A program made the position numbers and the translations under genes. The notes beneath the pieces were generated by a model. It did not search any database and had not been told where the DNA came from. It saw only the letters and a list, made by a program, of their open reading frames with translations. DNA of 64,000 bases, taken from assembly GCA_022036555.1 (NCBI GenBank), contig CM039119.1, positions 44,147,318 to 44,211,317 of the forward strand. The letters are read 5' to 3'. The stretch is from Microstegium vimineum. Taxonomy: Eukaryota; Streptophyta; Magnoliopsida; Poales; Poaceae. Position 1 is the first letter of the stretch; each line of letters opens with the position of its first letter. Shown piece by piece: positions 44,409 through 56,550 of this stretch.

Positions 44409-47204
44409 GCCGCTCCACGAACCGACTCTCAGGGAGAGAAGATACGAGTACCCGAAAACACCGGTTCCAAACCAATACTCGTTCCCCCTTTAAACCAACC
44501 AAATCCAACTGTCGAGAGACCTCATCATCACCATGTCACATTAACCATTGATTCACTTTTAGTGAAAGTAGTTATCATGTTTAGAGATGTCATCATAAGC
44601 TAAAGCAGGTAAAGCAACTAAACATAACTACTTTACTGTTGATAAACGGAAAACCCCAGGTAAACAAGGAAGGTACAACAAGCCTATTTATGTTCTAGGG
44701 TTTCACAAATTTAGACACATGCAAGTAAAGTAAAGTGCATTAAAGTGAAGTAGGCACAAAATGATCAAAGGTGTCTGCACTTGCCTTGATCAAACTCGGG
44801 CTGCTCAAAGTCTTCGGGATCTTGCTCCTCTTCCTTAACCGAAGGGTCACGTTCTATACGAAGCAAACATCACACACAGGAGCAAAACATGCAAGCAAAC
44901 AAAAGAGACAACTAAGAACAATACACAACACAAAAGAAAACAACCTATTAAAAGAGAACTCGCTGCTATGGTCGAGAGAACGCAAGAGACACCGATAACG
45001 GAACTATCGTTAAAGAAAGAACTATCAAAAAATTTACTTTATTATAAAAGAAAACATGCATGCTTTATTTATTTTTGTTAAATAAAACTATGTAGTTATA
45101 TCATAAATTAGTTCACAAGCTCAATTAGAACTACTCATATTTTATTTATAATGATGCCACATAACTTTAATCAAATTAAATTATATATTTGCAAAAAGAA
45201 AAGATATATATGAAAGCATCTAAACAAGTTTATCATATTTATATGTAAAATGTGTTTCAACTGTATAATTAAAAGTATATTAATCTAATTATTAATCATA
45301 TTTAATCTTGTAAACATTATCACATAATTTATTATTAAACAAGTCAAACTTTGTCTTTGCATAAAAGAATAAATATGTGAGAGCATCTAATCAAAATATA
45401 GAATGTACGTTTAAACTAATCAAATTATATTTTAGAAGCATATTTATGTTAGCAATTATTCATATTAAGATTTCTATACAAAAGCTCGGAGCATAAAACA
45501 TATATTGATTGTAATTATAAAACTAGTTACATGCTTATTTCACTAATTCAACATTCAAGAATATATGAAAAAACATGTGACATGATAAACATTGGTATTA
45601 ATTTAAATATCATATCAACGTGAATCAAACTCAATTTAAATGGTTCAAACGGAATTGAAACTTAAATTGCTTTGAATTAATTAATGGGCTATTGACTAAA
45701 CATTAATTAAATTGATATTTAGATTAACGAAAATTTATAATTAAATTACATGAAAAACAGTAACACTATGACGTAGAGCACGACCACACGATTTTAACGC
45801 AACTTGAACAGAACGAAACGGATTTACAAAGGTTAAACTACAGAGATTATAAACCGGATGGCAAACTTGTAATATCGTCATCTTCTTCCTTGGTCTTCTT
45901 CCTCACGTGAACCACCTCTGCTGCAGTGCTGCTGGTGGATGGCTCGGCATGGGGGAAGGAGGCCGTCCAGGGAAGGGAGGGGAGGCGGTGGCCTCAGCCA
46001 GGCCAGCTGGCGGCGCGGTGGCGCGATGGGGCCTGCCCGCGGGGCCGAGCAGGGCCGGCACGGGGCTGGCACTGTGGCTGCTGCCAGCAGCCAAGAGGCA
46101 CCGACGGCGCTGCCGCTCTGGATCAGCAGGGCACGCAGGGTGGCAGCGAAGCGGCCGCAAGGGCGTGGCGCGAGGGGCTGCGTCCATGGCCTTGGCGACG
46201 ATGAGCTGCAGGGATCCTTTGAAGGCGCGTCCAGGGCCGGAGAAGATGAACAGTAGCCGTCAATGGGACTTCGTCGGAAAAGTCCACCGGAGAAAGAAAA
46301 AAAAAAGGGAAACGGTCAAAATGTGATGGATTGGATGAAAGGAAGACACTAAAGCGAAGAGAAAAATGAGACGAACCTCGTGGCGGTCTCAGAATTCGCA
46401 GGGGACGTCGGAGCTCGCCGAAAAAGGTCGCCGGAAGTTCGTCGGAATTTAGTAGATGCGAAACTTTGGTTTCAGATCCACGGAGCTAAGGGTGGCGGCT
46501 GCGAAAACGGGCTGTGGTTTGGAACTTTTGGAAAAAAATGAGATATTTTATTATTTTCGGAATTAATTAATTTCAGGATTAAAATAATTCTAGAAAAGTA
46601 CAGAATTGTTATTTAAGCCACGGAAATTATTTCGAAAGCTCCTAAAATTCTAAGAAAATTCTCAGAGACACTTTGGAACATAATGAACCCAAATAAAGTA
46701 TAATAAGCTCATGATAAAGTATTTTGAAGCATATAAATATTAGAATATGCTCACAGATAAATAGGAAAAAGATCCGGAAAAAGGCATAAAATTCTCGGAA
46801 TAAATTTAGAGATATGTTGATTAATGATGAACTCAAGGGAATGATTTGGATCAAGAGATAAAGGATCTTGGGAAAGTTCAAAAGAAAGATTAAGATCGAG
46901 AAAGAAGGAATTGATTATAGAAAAAGATACAGACGAGCCAGAGACCGATAAACGACTTACTAAACACGTTTTGAAAACTTTACACACTCATATGCACCAA
47001 GACAAGCAACAAACAAACAACATAACAATCAAAGCCTATAAAATTGATTTAGAAAAGTTTATAAATTCATTTTTTTCTTATACTAAATTTGTACAAACTT
47101 GAACTAATCTCAGAAAATTTTATATCAACATTGAAATCATTTATTTCATTTAGTGTTTTCCAAGCACATCCCAAAATTAGAAAATTTTGGGGTGTGACAC
47201 TATA

Positions 47205-49259
47205 TAAGCAAATAGTGATTTCATCTTTCTCACCTTTTCCCATTCGCACCTAGCAAATCGACGTTGTCGCGAGCTCTCTGCCACCGCCACCATCGAAGCC
47301 CCGACCCACGCCTGCACCGTCCACGACGTCATCCTCGTCTTCGCCGATGAAGCACTGTCGTGCCAGCCGTTGGCTGCCTGTTGGTATATGTTTCTTTTGA
47401 CTATTGGATAAATCCGCAAGCGCATAAATTATATCGTTGTAGCACTTCACCTAGGAGTATTCTAGGGTATCGTAATTTATATTTTCCCAAGGAAAAACGG
47501 TAGCTAGAAACGATAATTAGAGAGAGATCCTAGAAAGCACCTCATCTTAGTACCATCTAGTATAGAAGGGTAACATATAATATGATAGGAAGGTGATGAA
47601 TGAACAAGCCAAGATAAAAGATAACTAAGGATAATTAGTATGTATAACTAGGTGGGAGAAAAACGAGAGAGACAAGGACTCCTATGATCTTTACTCTACT
47701 TCAATCTATTTAGCAAATTAATTAGTCTAAACACAACAGATTGCCTCCTCAAAACAAATATGCTAGGCGATATAATCTGTGCGTGGGGATGAGGTGGAAA
47801 CTGCGCTAGTGTTTACATTGAATTTTAGATTTTGATGGTGGGGGCACAAAGTTGTAATTTTTCAAAGCTAAGTGGATTTGGGCATTGGTTACTTTAGGAA
47901 GAATTGGCTATTCCCGGCAAGATCAGTTGTTTATCGTGGATCGGGATACTACAAGATAGTGCGAGATTCGTTGGAATCTACCAGAAAGAAAAGGGTAGAG
48001 TCCAAATTACCTGCAGTTATAGAAGGGTCAATTTATTTTTCGCTATTTTGTCATGGGTTGACCTGTTTCGTGTCTTATGGCTTACGTGTTGTTAAGTATT
48101 ATGTTTAAAGCTTGTTAATCTCTTCTAAAAGCTTGTATCATGGATGTAACGACATCGACTGATCCCCTCTATTAGATTCCTATGAATTCAGATGTTGTTA
48201 GATAGTAAGCTTTAACCGTGGTACTAGACATACACCTTGTTTGTTTAACATGTCGATATCGGCTATTTTTACTTGATTATCTGTGATTCGATAAACATAG
48301 TATATGTTCAGTGAAATTCCAAGTCGATTTATGTATGCTTCATACTTGAATAATCGTATGATTAAGATCTTTTAATCTCTTCTAGAGGCTTTATTATGGC
48401 TATAACAACTTAGATCCTTCCCTACTGATAAAGTAATTCAGATTCAAACGATGTCGGTTGATAGATTTTAGTCACATGAGTAAGAGAGTTGCTTATGATA
48501 TGCATACATGAATCGGATAATTGATCTTTACATATATTGTGATCTTTATTTCAATCAAAGATATCGAAATACTTCATGATTCAATATCCTCAATTAGATA
48601 TGCTTTTTTCTCTTGATTTATACATTTGGTTTTCTCATTGATAGAAATAGCCAATTTCTTAATTCATATTTGGATATAGCGACTATCCAGTCGTTAGCCT
48701 TGTGACTTGGCTATTTAGGCTGTTTTAGGATGTATATTATGGACAGTCTGGAATCACAGCGGCATGTTCCGCCTTGTGTTATTGAATGTTTTCCTCCTTG
48801 CAATTACAAGGTCAAATTGACTAGCATGCTTTGGTTTGAATCAGGGCAACCGGCTTTCTAAAGAAGGCCTCACGGATCGGCAACGACTTCAGCTACAATC
48901 CAGTCAGGCCTTGCAAGCATGTCGGTGCGAAGGACACATTTTTGTGCCAACACACTTTTTGGCACACCCCATGGCACCACACAATCATCCTCAACATCAT
49001 GGCTCCAAGAGACTTTCAAGAAAACAACACCATCCGAGCAGTTACTTTAGAAGAACTTTCTCAAGACGACAGAGCGATCATCGAGCAAGCATGCGAAGAG
49101 CTTAAAATTAGATGCCTGATGTCTTTTGGAAGAACTCAGGATAAGATAATACATAAAACAGGTTTTCCAAGAATCGTGATGCACGGAGAATCGGAAGAGG
49201 GAGAGCAAGATGACAAAGAGGTGATCAAGTAAACTTTTATAAAAGATCCACACGATCCA
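47205..49259. other. Region before P450 copy B, no firm gene
   Basis: 47205-47380 is a promoter-like stretch (TATATAAGC, CT-rich leader, then a GC-rich exon-like piece). 47410-47760 has ATAAATCCGCAAGCGCA and similar wording that recalls LTR sequences, but I cannot find a partner. 47770-48830 is AT-rich and empty. 48999-49232 holds a plausible small ORF starting MAPRDFQENNTIRAVT, about 77 codons, acidic at its end; it may be a piece of a retroelement gag, which I cannot confirm. Confidence 0.35.
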
Positions 49260-49339
49260 CATGCATACACATGCCATCTACGATGATTAACCACTCTGTA
49301 GCAATAAAGTTCATTATGAAACTCATCACAACACTACTT

Positions 49340-51668
49340 CTAAATCTCCGAAAGCAGATTAACCATGGAAGCAAGGGGTTCATAGAAGGCCTCCAATGGC
49401 ACCTCTTTGGGTAGGGTTAAACCAGATCCCTCGGCCTTGTCCACAAGATCCTCTCCCACTCTTTCCCAATTGAAGCACTGGATCATAGTCCCTAGAGCAA
49501 GGCCTACCATCTGCATGCCCAGGTTCTCCGCTGGGCATCGTCGCCTTCCCATACCGAACGGGATGAACATCTTGCCTTCAATGTTACCACCCTCAAACCT
49601 ATGATGCGCCAGAATTCATATATACCTTTCTGGGATGAAGCTTTCTGGTCTATTCCATAGCTCAGGATCCCTATGGATTGCAAACGTATTCACCAGTAGC
49701 ATTGTCCCCATTGGTATGTGAAACCCGCTTATCGTGCAGTCAGCTGAGGATTCATGGGGGACAAGAAGTGGCGCTGGTGGGTATAGACGGAATGTCTCCA
49801 TGAGGATGCACCAAAGGTGGTCCAGCCTTGGGAGATCAGTCGCCCCAAGTAGGCGCACCGGTTGCCCTATGCATGCATCGATTTCTTCTTGAGCTCTTGT
49901 CAGCACAGAAGGGTTGTTCAGCAGGAGGGACATCGCCCACTCCACTGTATCGGTTGAAGTACTTGTTCGAGCTTCTAGGGAACTCTTCATAAAAAATATA
50001 GAATAACTGCAACTTAGGACCTATTTATAACGTAAGAATTTCAAATGAATAATGCAAAAAAAATCACAGGAGTTGGTGCCTTTTCAAGCCTTTAATAGAA
50101 ATAAAAATATTTTCAAGATTTGGCTCTCAGTGGTGAAATAAATGTCGTTAATTTATTTTCTGGCCTATATTTTATTTATGGTCGGCTCTGTTCGCTTGAG
50201 CTTATAAGACAGAATGAGCCCCTACTTTGCAACTATAGAACAATAGTTTTTCTCTCACAACAAATTAACCGTAGCCACAATAAATCTTGCCAAATAGGGC
50301 CTTGACCCCACAACCAATGCTACGACACATTTTTTATGTGGGAGCTATATTTGTTTTTAGAAATGCTACGACACTGTAGTCCACATCAGCCCCACTTAAT
50401 ACGACAAATATTCTGATAAACAACAGGTGCATGAAACTCCAAATTCCGACAACGTATGCAGAGCATGATTCCAGTGGTGCTTCCAACAGCTATATGCTGT
50501 TGTTAAAAAAAAACCCAGCTATATGCCGTCCGCATGGTCAGACAGATATATGACATGGATAGTGATATGATACAGCAGTGTATATCACAGGCTTGGTGTA
50601 TATTGGAGATTGGATCTGATTCAAAAGACCACTAAACCCAGTAGTTTTTTCTTCGGAAGATTCATAAAACATGCAAATTTCAGAGGAAAGGAGAGCCAAT
50701 ACAACAGCATGGCCCATGGAGGTGATGTGATTACTCACAATGCACAAGATGCGGATGAGGTGGTCCGGGCAGGACTCGGGGTCCTCGTTCTGCAGCGTCA
50801 GCAGCACTCCGATCATGGTTCTCCTGGCCGGCGCGCCCTTCTCCATCTCCTTCCTCTGCTCCTCGATGAGCCCCTGCAAGAACTTGGTCCGGCCCTCCCG
50901 CAGCCGCAACAGCCGGCGCCCCACCACGCCCAAGTCCAGCCACCGTGCCCACCCCGGTAGGAAGTCCCACGCCGTCGACGCGCCGCTCAGTTCCATCGTC
51001 TCTTCAACCATCTCCCTGAACCACCGCGCCTCCTCGCTCACACCCGCCGCTGTCTCCTCCTTCTCCTCCCCATCGCCACCGTAGTACCTCCTCGCGCACA
51101 TCATCCCCATCATGGCGTTCATGAGCAGCTCAAACAGCCGCGACTTGAGCTCCACCCGAGCGCGGCCGCCTCGGGCCGCCGCGGCGCGGTAGAGTCCCCG
51201 CGCCATGGCCCGCGTCTCGCCCTCGTGCACGTCGGCGAACTGCTGGACCCGGAGCACGGAGAGGATCTCGGTGACGGCTATGCGGCGGACGTGCCGCCAG
51301 TAGGTCCCGTAGCTGGCGGTGCCCATGGTGGTCCAGTCGTAGGAGAGGATCCCGCCCGACGGCAGCCGCGGCCGGTTGGCGAACGTGACGTCGCGCGCGC
51401 CCAGGCACTCCTCGGCAGCCTCAGCCGACGACACAACGGCGACGCGGCGGGAACCGAACCGGAGCTGAAAGACAGCGCCGTGGCGAGCAGCGAGGCCCGC
51501 CAGGGTGCGGTGGAGGGGCTTCCTGAAGAGGTGCAGGTGGCCGATGATGGGGAGAGCCGTCGGCCCCGGCGGGTTCCGGTGATGCCCACGTCGGACGGCT
51601 TGCGCTAGGGCGAGAAGCAGTGGGAGTAGGAGGAGAGCGATGACGGCGAAGGTGTTCAAGGTATCCAT
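49340..51668 (-). CDS. CYP81-like cytochrome P450, copy B, exons intact but probably defective
   Basis: ER-anchored haem monooxygenase of CYP81 type. Exon 1 is 50739-51668 (930 bp: MDTLNTF, Leu-rich anchor, PPGPTALPIIGHL, WRHVRR in the C-helix). Intron 1 is 49985-50738 (754 bp, GTGAG...GATGAAG). Exon 2 is 49626-49984 (I-helix, ETFRLYP K-helix, PERY). Intron 2 is 49599-49625 and exon 3 is 49340-49598 (PFGMGRRRCPAE haem loop). Together they give 1548 bp, 515 residues, the normal family length. Oddities: intron 2 is only 27 bp, far below what plants splice, and if kept it brings an in-frame TGA before the haem loop. The I-helix AGxDT motif reads ARTSTS, so both Gly and Asp are replaced. The haem-motif Gly is Ala. 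A MITE sits 5 bp before the ATG. Known CYP81A-type enzymes can detoxify herbicides, but no substrate can be assigned here. Confidence 0.82.
49599..49625 (-). other. 27-bp remnant of P450 intron 2
   Basis: It begins GTATATATGAATTC and ends CATAG on the minus strand. The copy A intron is 107 bp with the same two ends, so about 80 bp were lost from the middle. Both exon junctions are kept exactly. Confidence 0.85.
50184..50301. mobile_element. Possible MITE (118 bp) in intron 1 of P450 copy B
   Basis: It starts GGCTCTGTTCGCTTG and ends, reversed, GGCCCTATTTGGCAAG; the inverted ends are imperfect. The inside has TTTTTCTCTCACAACAAATTAACC, as in the MITE at 32160-32275. Copy A has no match at this point of its intron. 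Confidence 0.5.
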
Positions 51669-51682
51669 GGTGGATTCACCAC

Positions 51683-51873
51683 CATGATTTAAATAGCGGC
51701 TTAACATATTTAGCGGTATATCTCTAAAAAAGCTAAAAAAGCTAATAACAAAGGTATATCGGGCTATAGTGGAATATAACGGCTAAATTGTATATGAGCA
51801 TAAATAGCGGCATTCTGTCTCAAAAAGCTATAGCGGACTATAGCGGTAGCTTTAGCGGGAGATTTAAAACCAT
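51683..51873. mobile_element. MULE-type MITE (191 bp) at the 5' end of P450 copy B
   Basis: It is flanked by a perfect 10-bp target duplication GATTCACCAC (51673-51682, 51874-51883); copy A has this site once, uninterrupted. The ends CATGATTTAAATAGCGG and, reversed, ATGGTTTTAAATCTCCCGC are inverted. The inside is AT-rich with TAGCGG motifs (CTATAGCGG). A 9-10-bp duplication is the mark of Mutator-like elements. It lies between the promoter and the ATG at 51668. Confidence 0.88.
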
Positions 51874-51883
51874 GATTCACCAC

Positions 51884-52485
51884 TATGGTGTATGGGAGAG
51901 AGTGTCAGAGTGAGACCAAGAGTGCCATGGAATGGATGTGCTGCTTTGTTCTCTGAAGGCGGACATAGGCCTAAGGTCTCTAGGACCGTGGCCGACGAAC
52001 CCCACTACTCCTGGTAATGTCGGCCCACAAACTAAGGCCAACTGGCCAAGTGCCCACTACTCCTGGTAATTTCATGAACAGCAGCCCCGCTATTTCAATG
52101 GAAAGAATATCAGCCTTTTTATCAGTCTCAATCTGATCAGATTCCCCAAAGAAAAAAAATACATTTTCGTCAAGCAGTGTAGGCAAAGCAGCTGCAAATA
52201 TCACTTTGCTATCAGTTCCGTCTCATATTTACAAAATTGCAGAACTGATGGTAAAGCCCATCTTCATAAAAAAGAGCAAATCAGAAAACTTTATGGTAAT
52301 CATGGAATAGATTTATATAATCAGTGGTACAAACTCAGTGTTTAGATGGCTTGCGAGTTCATGCAGAGTCTTGATACCTACAACGTCCTCAATAAATTTC
52401 TTAATTACTTGGATGAGTCACAAGTCTAGTTCGCACAGATAGTCATACGCTACTACGTAACAGGCCTTTCGTTGATCTACCAAAT
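51884..52485. other. Displaced promoter region of P450 copy B
   Basis: This is collinear with copy A 31801-32440, apart from the MITE at 32160 in A. No further gene. The MITE at 51683 separates it from the coding region. Confidence 0.6.
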
Positions 52486-52489
52486 GATC

Positions 52490-52685
52490 TTTAGTCTCCA
52501 CGAAAATTAAGTCTGGGACCAAAAAAGTCTTAAATCCCGGTTGGTAACACCAACTGGGACTACCAGGATTAAAGGTCACCAACCAGTACTAAAGTTTTGG
52601 TCCCAGTTTGTGGCACCAACCAGGACTACAGGTTAGCCTTCAGTCCCGGTTGGTGATATGGACCGGGATTAAATATCACCCCCGC
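52490..52685. repeat. CACTA 5' subterminal repeats (TCCCGGTTGGT type)
   Basis: At least six motifs of the form TCCCGGTTGG / CCAACCGGGACT / GGACTAAAG in both orientations. These are the binding-site arrays of the CACTA element whose transposase follows at 53341. A clean CACTA terminus is not visible at the left edge. Confidence 0.7.
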
Positions 52686-53340
52686 ACACTATTTGAACTC
52701 TTCTTCCTCCCCAGCCCAAGCCCGAGCTTTCAGTTCTTCACCGTTCTTGCTTTGTTCTTCACTGGTTCTTGCTCTCATCTCTGGCCATTGATCAATTTCA
52801 ACACTTCTACACCGTCATCGACATGTTTAAAGATTACTAACTTCATCCTTCTATGTTTTAGTAGTAGCATATGTTGTTTCGTGGTGTGTATATATATATG
52901 AGGTTTTTTATGATTTCAACGCCATTTTATCTTCAATCACTTGATATAGTTTGAATATTTTGACGAAGGAAACTAAAATTAGTACCCTAAAAAGTACTAT
53001 ACATCTTTCATTGCTAGTATGTCTACTAAATTTCATGGTTTAATTAGTTAGAGAAATTGAGATTTTAGGGTATTATTTAATTAATTTGTGTAAAAAATTA
53101 GAAATTTATAATACTTTAATTTACAAATTGTGATCGGGTCAATTAGTCAAATAAAACTATATGCATACCACATTTCACTGATTAATTAGAGAAATATAAA
53201 CATTTTGGATTTTTAATTTATAAAATTGTGTCCAATCAAATAATAAATTAAAACTAATATATTGACCTTTCATAGTAAAAACTACTCTATATATATTGAC
53301 CCACTTATTCACATTTGATGCTTTATGTCATATAATGCAG

Positions 53341-54943
53341 ACAATGACACGCGATTGGATGTACAATGTCGATCGCCGCTCCAAAGAGTTCATTGATGGT
53401 GTGCATTATTTTTTAAGAGTGGTCGAGGCAAACAAGTGGGGTGGTTTCATGTGCTGCCCATGCGCTCGGTTTATGTATTTGATGGAATATTCTAGCTCAA
53501 GGAGTCTTCACTCACACTTATTGAAGTAGGGTTTCATGTCAAACTATATTTGTTGGACCAAGCATGAAGAATTCAGGGAAATAATGGAAGAAGGTGAAGA
53601 AGAACAATTGGATCCTAGCGACATTATTGATCAATACGGTGACTTCGATGATACTACAATGGACGAAGCTAAAGAAGAGGTAGGGGCAGAAGACACACTC
53701 ATTAAAGACGATGATGCTCTTGGTGATGTCATTTAGGATGCACAAAGAGATTGCAAAAGTGAGAAGGAGATGGTTAAGTTTGACCATATGCTAGACAATC
53801 ACAAGAAATTACTCTACCCGTCTGCCGAAAATGGGTAAAAAAAGTTGGGTACAACACTAGAGTTGCTACAATGGATGGCACAGAATGGTATATCCATCAA
53901 GGCATTTGGGCAATTACTCAAGATCCAAAAAAGATGCTTCCAAAGCCTAACGAAGTGCCTGCCACTATGTACGAAGCAAAATAGGTCATTTGCCCTTTGG
54001 GATTAGAAATCTAGAAGATACATGCATGTCCTAATGACTGCATCCTATACCGTGGAAAGGACTGCGAGAATTTGGATGAATGCCCCGTATGCAAAGCGTC
54101 ACGGTATAAGATCAGGCGAGATGACCCTGGTGATGTTGAGGGCGAAGAACGTCCTAGAAAGAAAATCCTTTCCAAGGTTATGTGGTATGCTCCTATAATA
54201 CCACACCTAAAACGTCAGTTCAGGAACAAGAACCATGCAAAGTTGTTGCGATGGCACAAAGAAGACCATAAGGTAGAAAACATATTGAGACACCCTGTTG
54301 ATGGGTCCCAGTTGAGAGCAATAGACAGAGAATTCCCAGAGTCTACAGATGATGCAAGAAACCTAAGGTTCACTTTAAGTACGGATGGTATGAATCCTTT
54401 TGAGGGACCAGAGCACTAGTCATAGCACTTGGCATATTACACTATGTATTTACAAACCTCCTCCATGGTTATGCATGAAGCGGAAGTTCATTATGATGTC
54501 CGTTCTCATCCAAGGCCCGAGGCAACCTAGCAAAAACATCGATGTCTTCCTAAGAGCCTTAGTTGAGGAACTCCGGCTTTTATGGAGGAAGCCAAATGTA
54601 CGTGTATGGGATGAGTACAAATAGGAACACTTTGACCTACGAGCATTGTTGTTCGTAACAATCAATAGTTGGCCTGCTCTAAGAATTCTTTCAGGATAGA
54701 CAAACAAGGGATATAATGCATGCACACATTGTTTTGATGACCTTGACAGTGTATATTTGAAAAAATGTCGAAAGGTCGTGTACCTTGGCTATCGTTGATT
54801 TCTTTCTATAAATCACCAGGTAAGAAAGAAAGGCAAGCATTTTAAAGGTAAGCCAGACCATCAGACCAAGCCTCGCAACCGAACTAGAGAGGGTGTACTT
54901 GATATGGTCAAGGATGTGAAAGTGGTCTTTGGAAAGGGATAGG
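53341..54943 (+). pseudogene. CACTA TNP2-type transposase, copy B, truncated
   Basis: This is the duplicate of the transposase at 32996. The transposase-associated domain (MTRDWMYNVDRRSKEF, GGFMCCPCARF) runs to a TAG at 53527-53529 and resumes at 53536. TNP2 core pieces follow: CPVCKASRYKIRRDDPGDV, KVMWYAPIIPHLKRQFRNKN, FTLSTDGMNPF. There are several stops (TAG near 53734, 54417 and later). It lacks the 14-bp duplication of copy A. Homology to A ends at 54943, where a reversed copia LTR starts. Confidence 0.82.
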
Positions 54944-56450
54944 TGAAAGGTCCTAGATGGCTAGAGAGGGGTGAATAACCTAATAAAAAATTCTACAAAA
55001 CACTAGAGCAAAGGTTAGATTAACACTTAAGCTAAGCCTTTTATTCTAGCCTACTAGGGTTGCAAAGCCACCTATCCAAGCAATTCTAGTTAGTTAAGTG
55101 CCTAACAAACAATAGCAAGAACCTAAGGCACTTAACCCAAGCTAGCAAGAACAAGTAACAAGAGAGATAACTAAACAAACTACAAGCTACACAAGCTAGC
55201 TAAGCAAGATATGAAAGAATGTAAATACAAGGATAGAGGTGATTGTTATACCGATGCCTTGTGAAGAATGAATACCAATATGAAGACCAATCACAATGAG
55301 ATCACCAAGAATAGCCGGGAGACAAAGATTAACACAAAGATTTTCTCCCGAGGTACACTTGGTTGCCACCAAGCTAGTCCCCGTTGTGTCGACTACTCAA
55401 ATGGTGATTCGATGGCTAATAGGCAATCACAAGCCTAGCCCACTACCCGGGCGCCACAAGAATCCACCCAAATGAGAGTAACTCAATGACACGAGCAATT
55501 TACTAGAGTTACCCTTTGGCGCTCCGCCGAGGTGGGTCCAAGCCCTCTGACAATCGATGAAGCCGACGGCGAACAATCTCCAACATGTGTCGAAGCTTCT
55601 CCACCGCCCAAGCCATCTAGGTGTTGGCAAACACCAAGAATAACAAGAAAACCGCGGCGATGACGAACACCAAGTGCTACTAGATGCAAATCACGAAGCA
55701 ATGCACTTGGATGCACTCTATCTCTTTTGGATTGAGCAAGGATCAAAGAGATGAGTGGGGGAGGTGCTTGAGAGCTCACAAGAGTATGCAACAATAGAAT
55801 GAGGCAAGAGAGTGAGCTTGAACCGGCCACAAGCCTTAAATAGGCACCCCTCCAAAAACTAGCCGTTATTCCTGTGTCGTGGCCGACGGACGCTCTTCAA
55901 GTTTGCATCGGACACTCCGTCGCCAGCGTCCATCGCGTGTCCAGAGACTATGCAGAGAGCTCCTGAAGCCGTCGGACGTGTCCGTCGCCTTGTCGTTGGA
56001 CGCTCGGTAGCGTCCGTCGCTTGTGTCAGTGAGTTCCTCAGTTTGACGGACGCTCGTCTGTAAATAGCTCATCGTCCGTCGCCTGTCTACACAGCGTCCA
56101 ACGACATCGTCCGTCGCGCATGCAGAGAGCATCCAGAGAGCTCCCAAAACTGTCGGACGCGTCTGTCGCCTAGCCAACAAACGCTCCTTAGCGTCCGTCG
56201 CGAAGTCTGTACCAAGTCTGAGCCAAGGTTTGCCGACGGACGCGCCGTCGCCTTGAGCCAGCGTCTGTCGCCAGCATCCGTCGCCCATAGCTTGTCCTTT
56301 TCTTGTTTCCTTCTCTTCAAGCCTTGCTCCAATGTACCAAACACTTAGAGTATTTCCTTTGAGCAGGTGTTTAGCATATATTTTATGTCTTTTAAACAAG
56401 GCATGTTACTAGGTTGATCTAATGCACATGCAAGAATGACCACACCTAGT
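54944..56450 (-). mobile_element. Copia LTR in reverse orientation, cut by a gypsy element
   Basis: On the plus strand it starts TGAAAGGTCCTAGATGGCTAG, the reverse of the 3' end shared by plant Maximus-type LTRs. The TATA (minus strand, CCTATTTAAGG) is at about 55834-55844. 55880-56290 holds the same GTCCGTCG / CGACGGACGC motif array as the first copia element. The other end is not reached: the gypsy LTR begins at 56451. Whether it is solo or part of a full element cannot be told from this window. Confidence 0.75.
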
Positions 56451-56550
56451 TGTCGGATACCTGAGAATAGGGTACCCTAACACCGCACTTCACGAAAACA
56501 AAATCACTCCCGGGAGCGCCCCGCTCCGACCCACCAAGGAGACAACGCGC

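Larger units (their letters stand above)
41357..47199 (-). mobile_element. Second solo LTR of Tekay/Del type, reverse orientation, carrying a nested solo LTR
   Basis: On the plus strand it starts TGTCACACCCGG and ends TTTTGGGGTGTGACA. The 5-bp target duplication CTATA lies at 41352-41356 and 47200-47204. Without the nested copia LTR and its duplication (42473-44413) it is about 3.9 kb. Read on the minus strand it begins TGTCACACCCCAAAATTTTC and near its end has TACTTGCTGAGTTCGACATG, as in Tekay/Del LTRs. A GC-rich island (45880-46290) sits about one fifth in, in the same relative place as in the 36003 LTR. No gag or pol. Confidence 0.82.

Noticed and set aside
45903..46326. Several overlapping ORFs on both strands
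   Set aside because: They lie in the GC-rich island of the reversed LTR and none has family features.
48942..49232. A real small gene of 97 codons
   Set aside because: The part from MAPRDF looks protein-like but I cannot tie it to a family; nearby sequence looks like retroelement debris.
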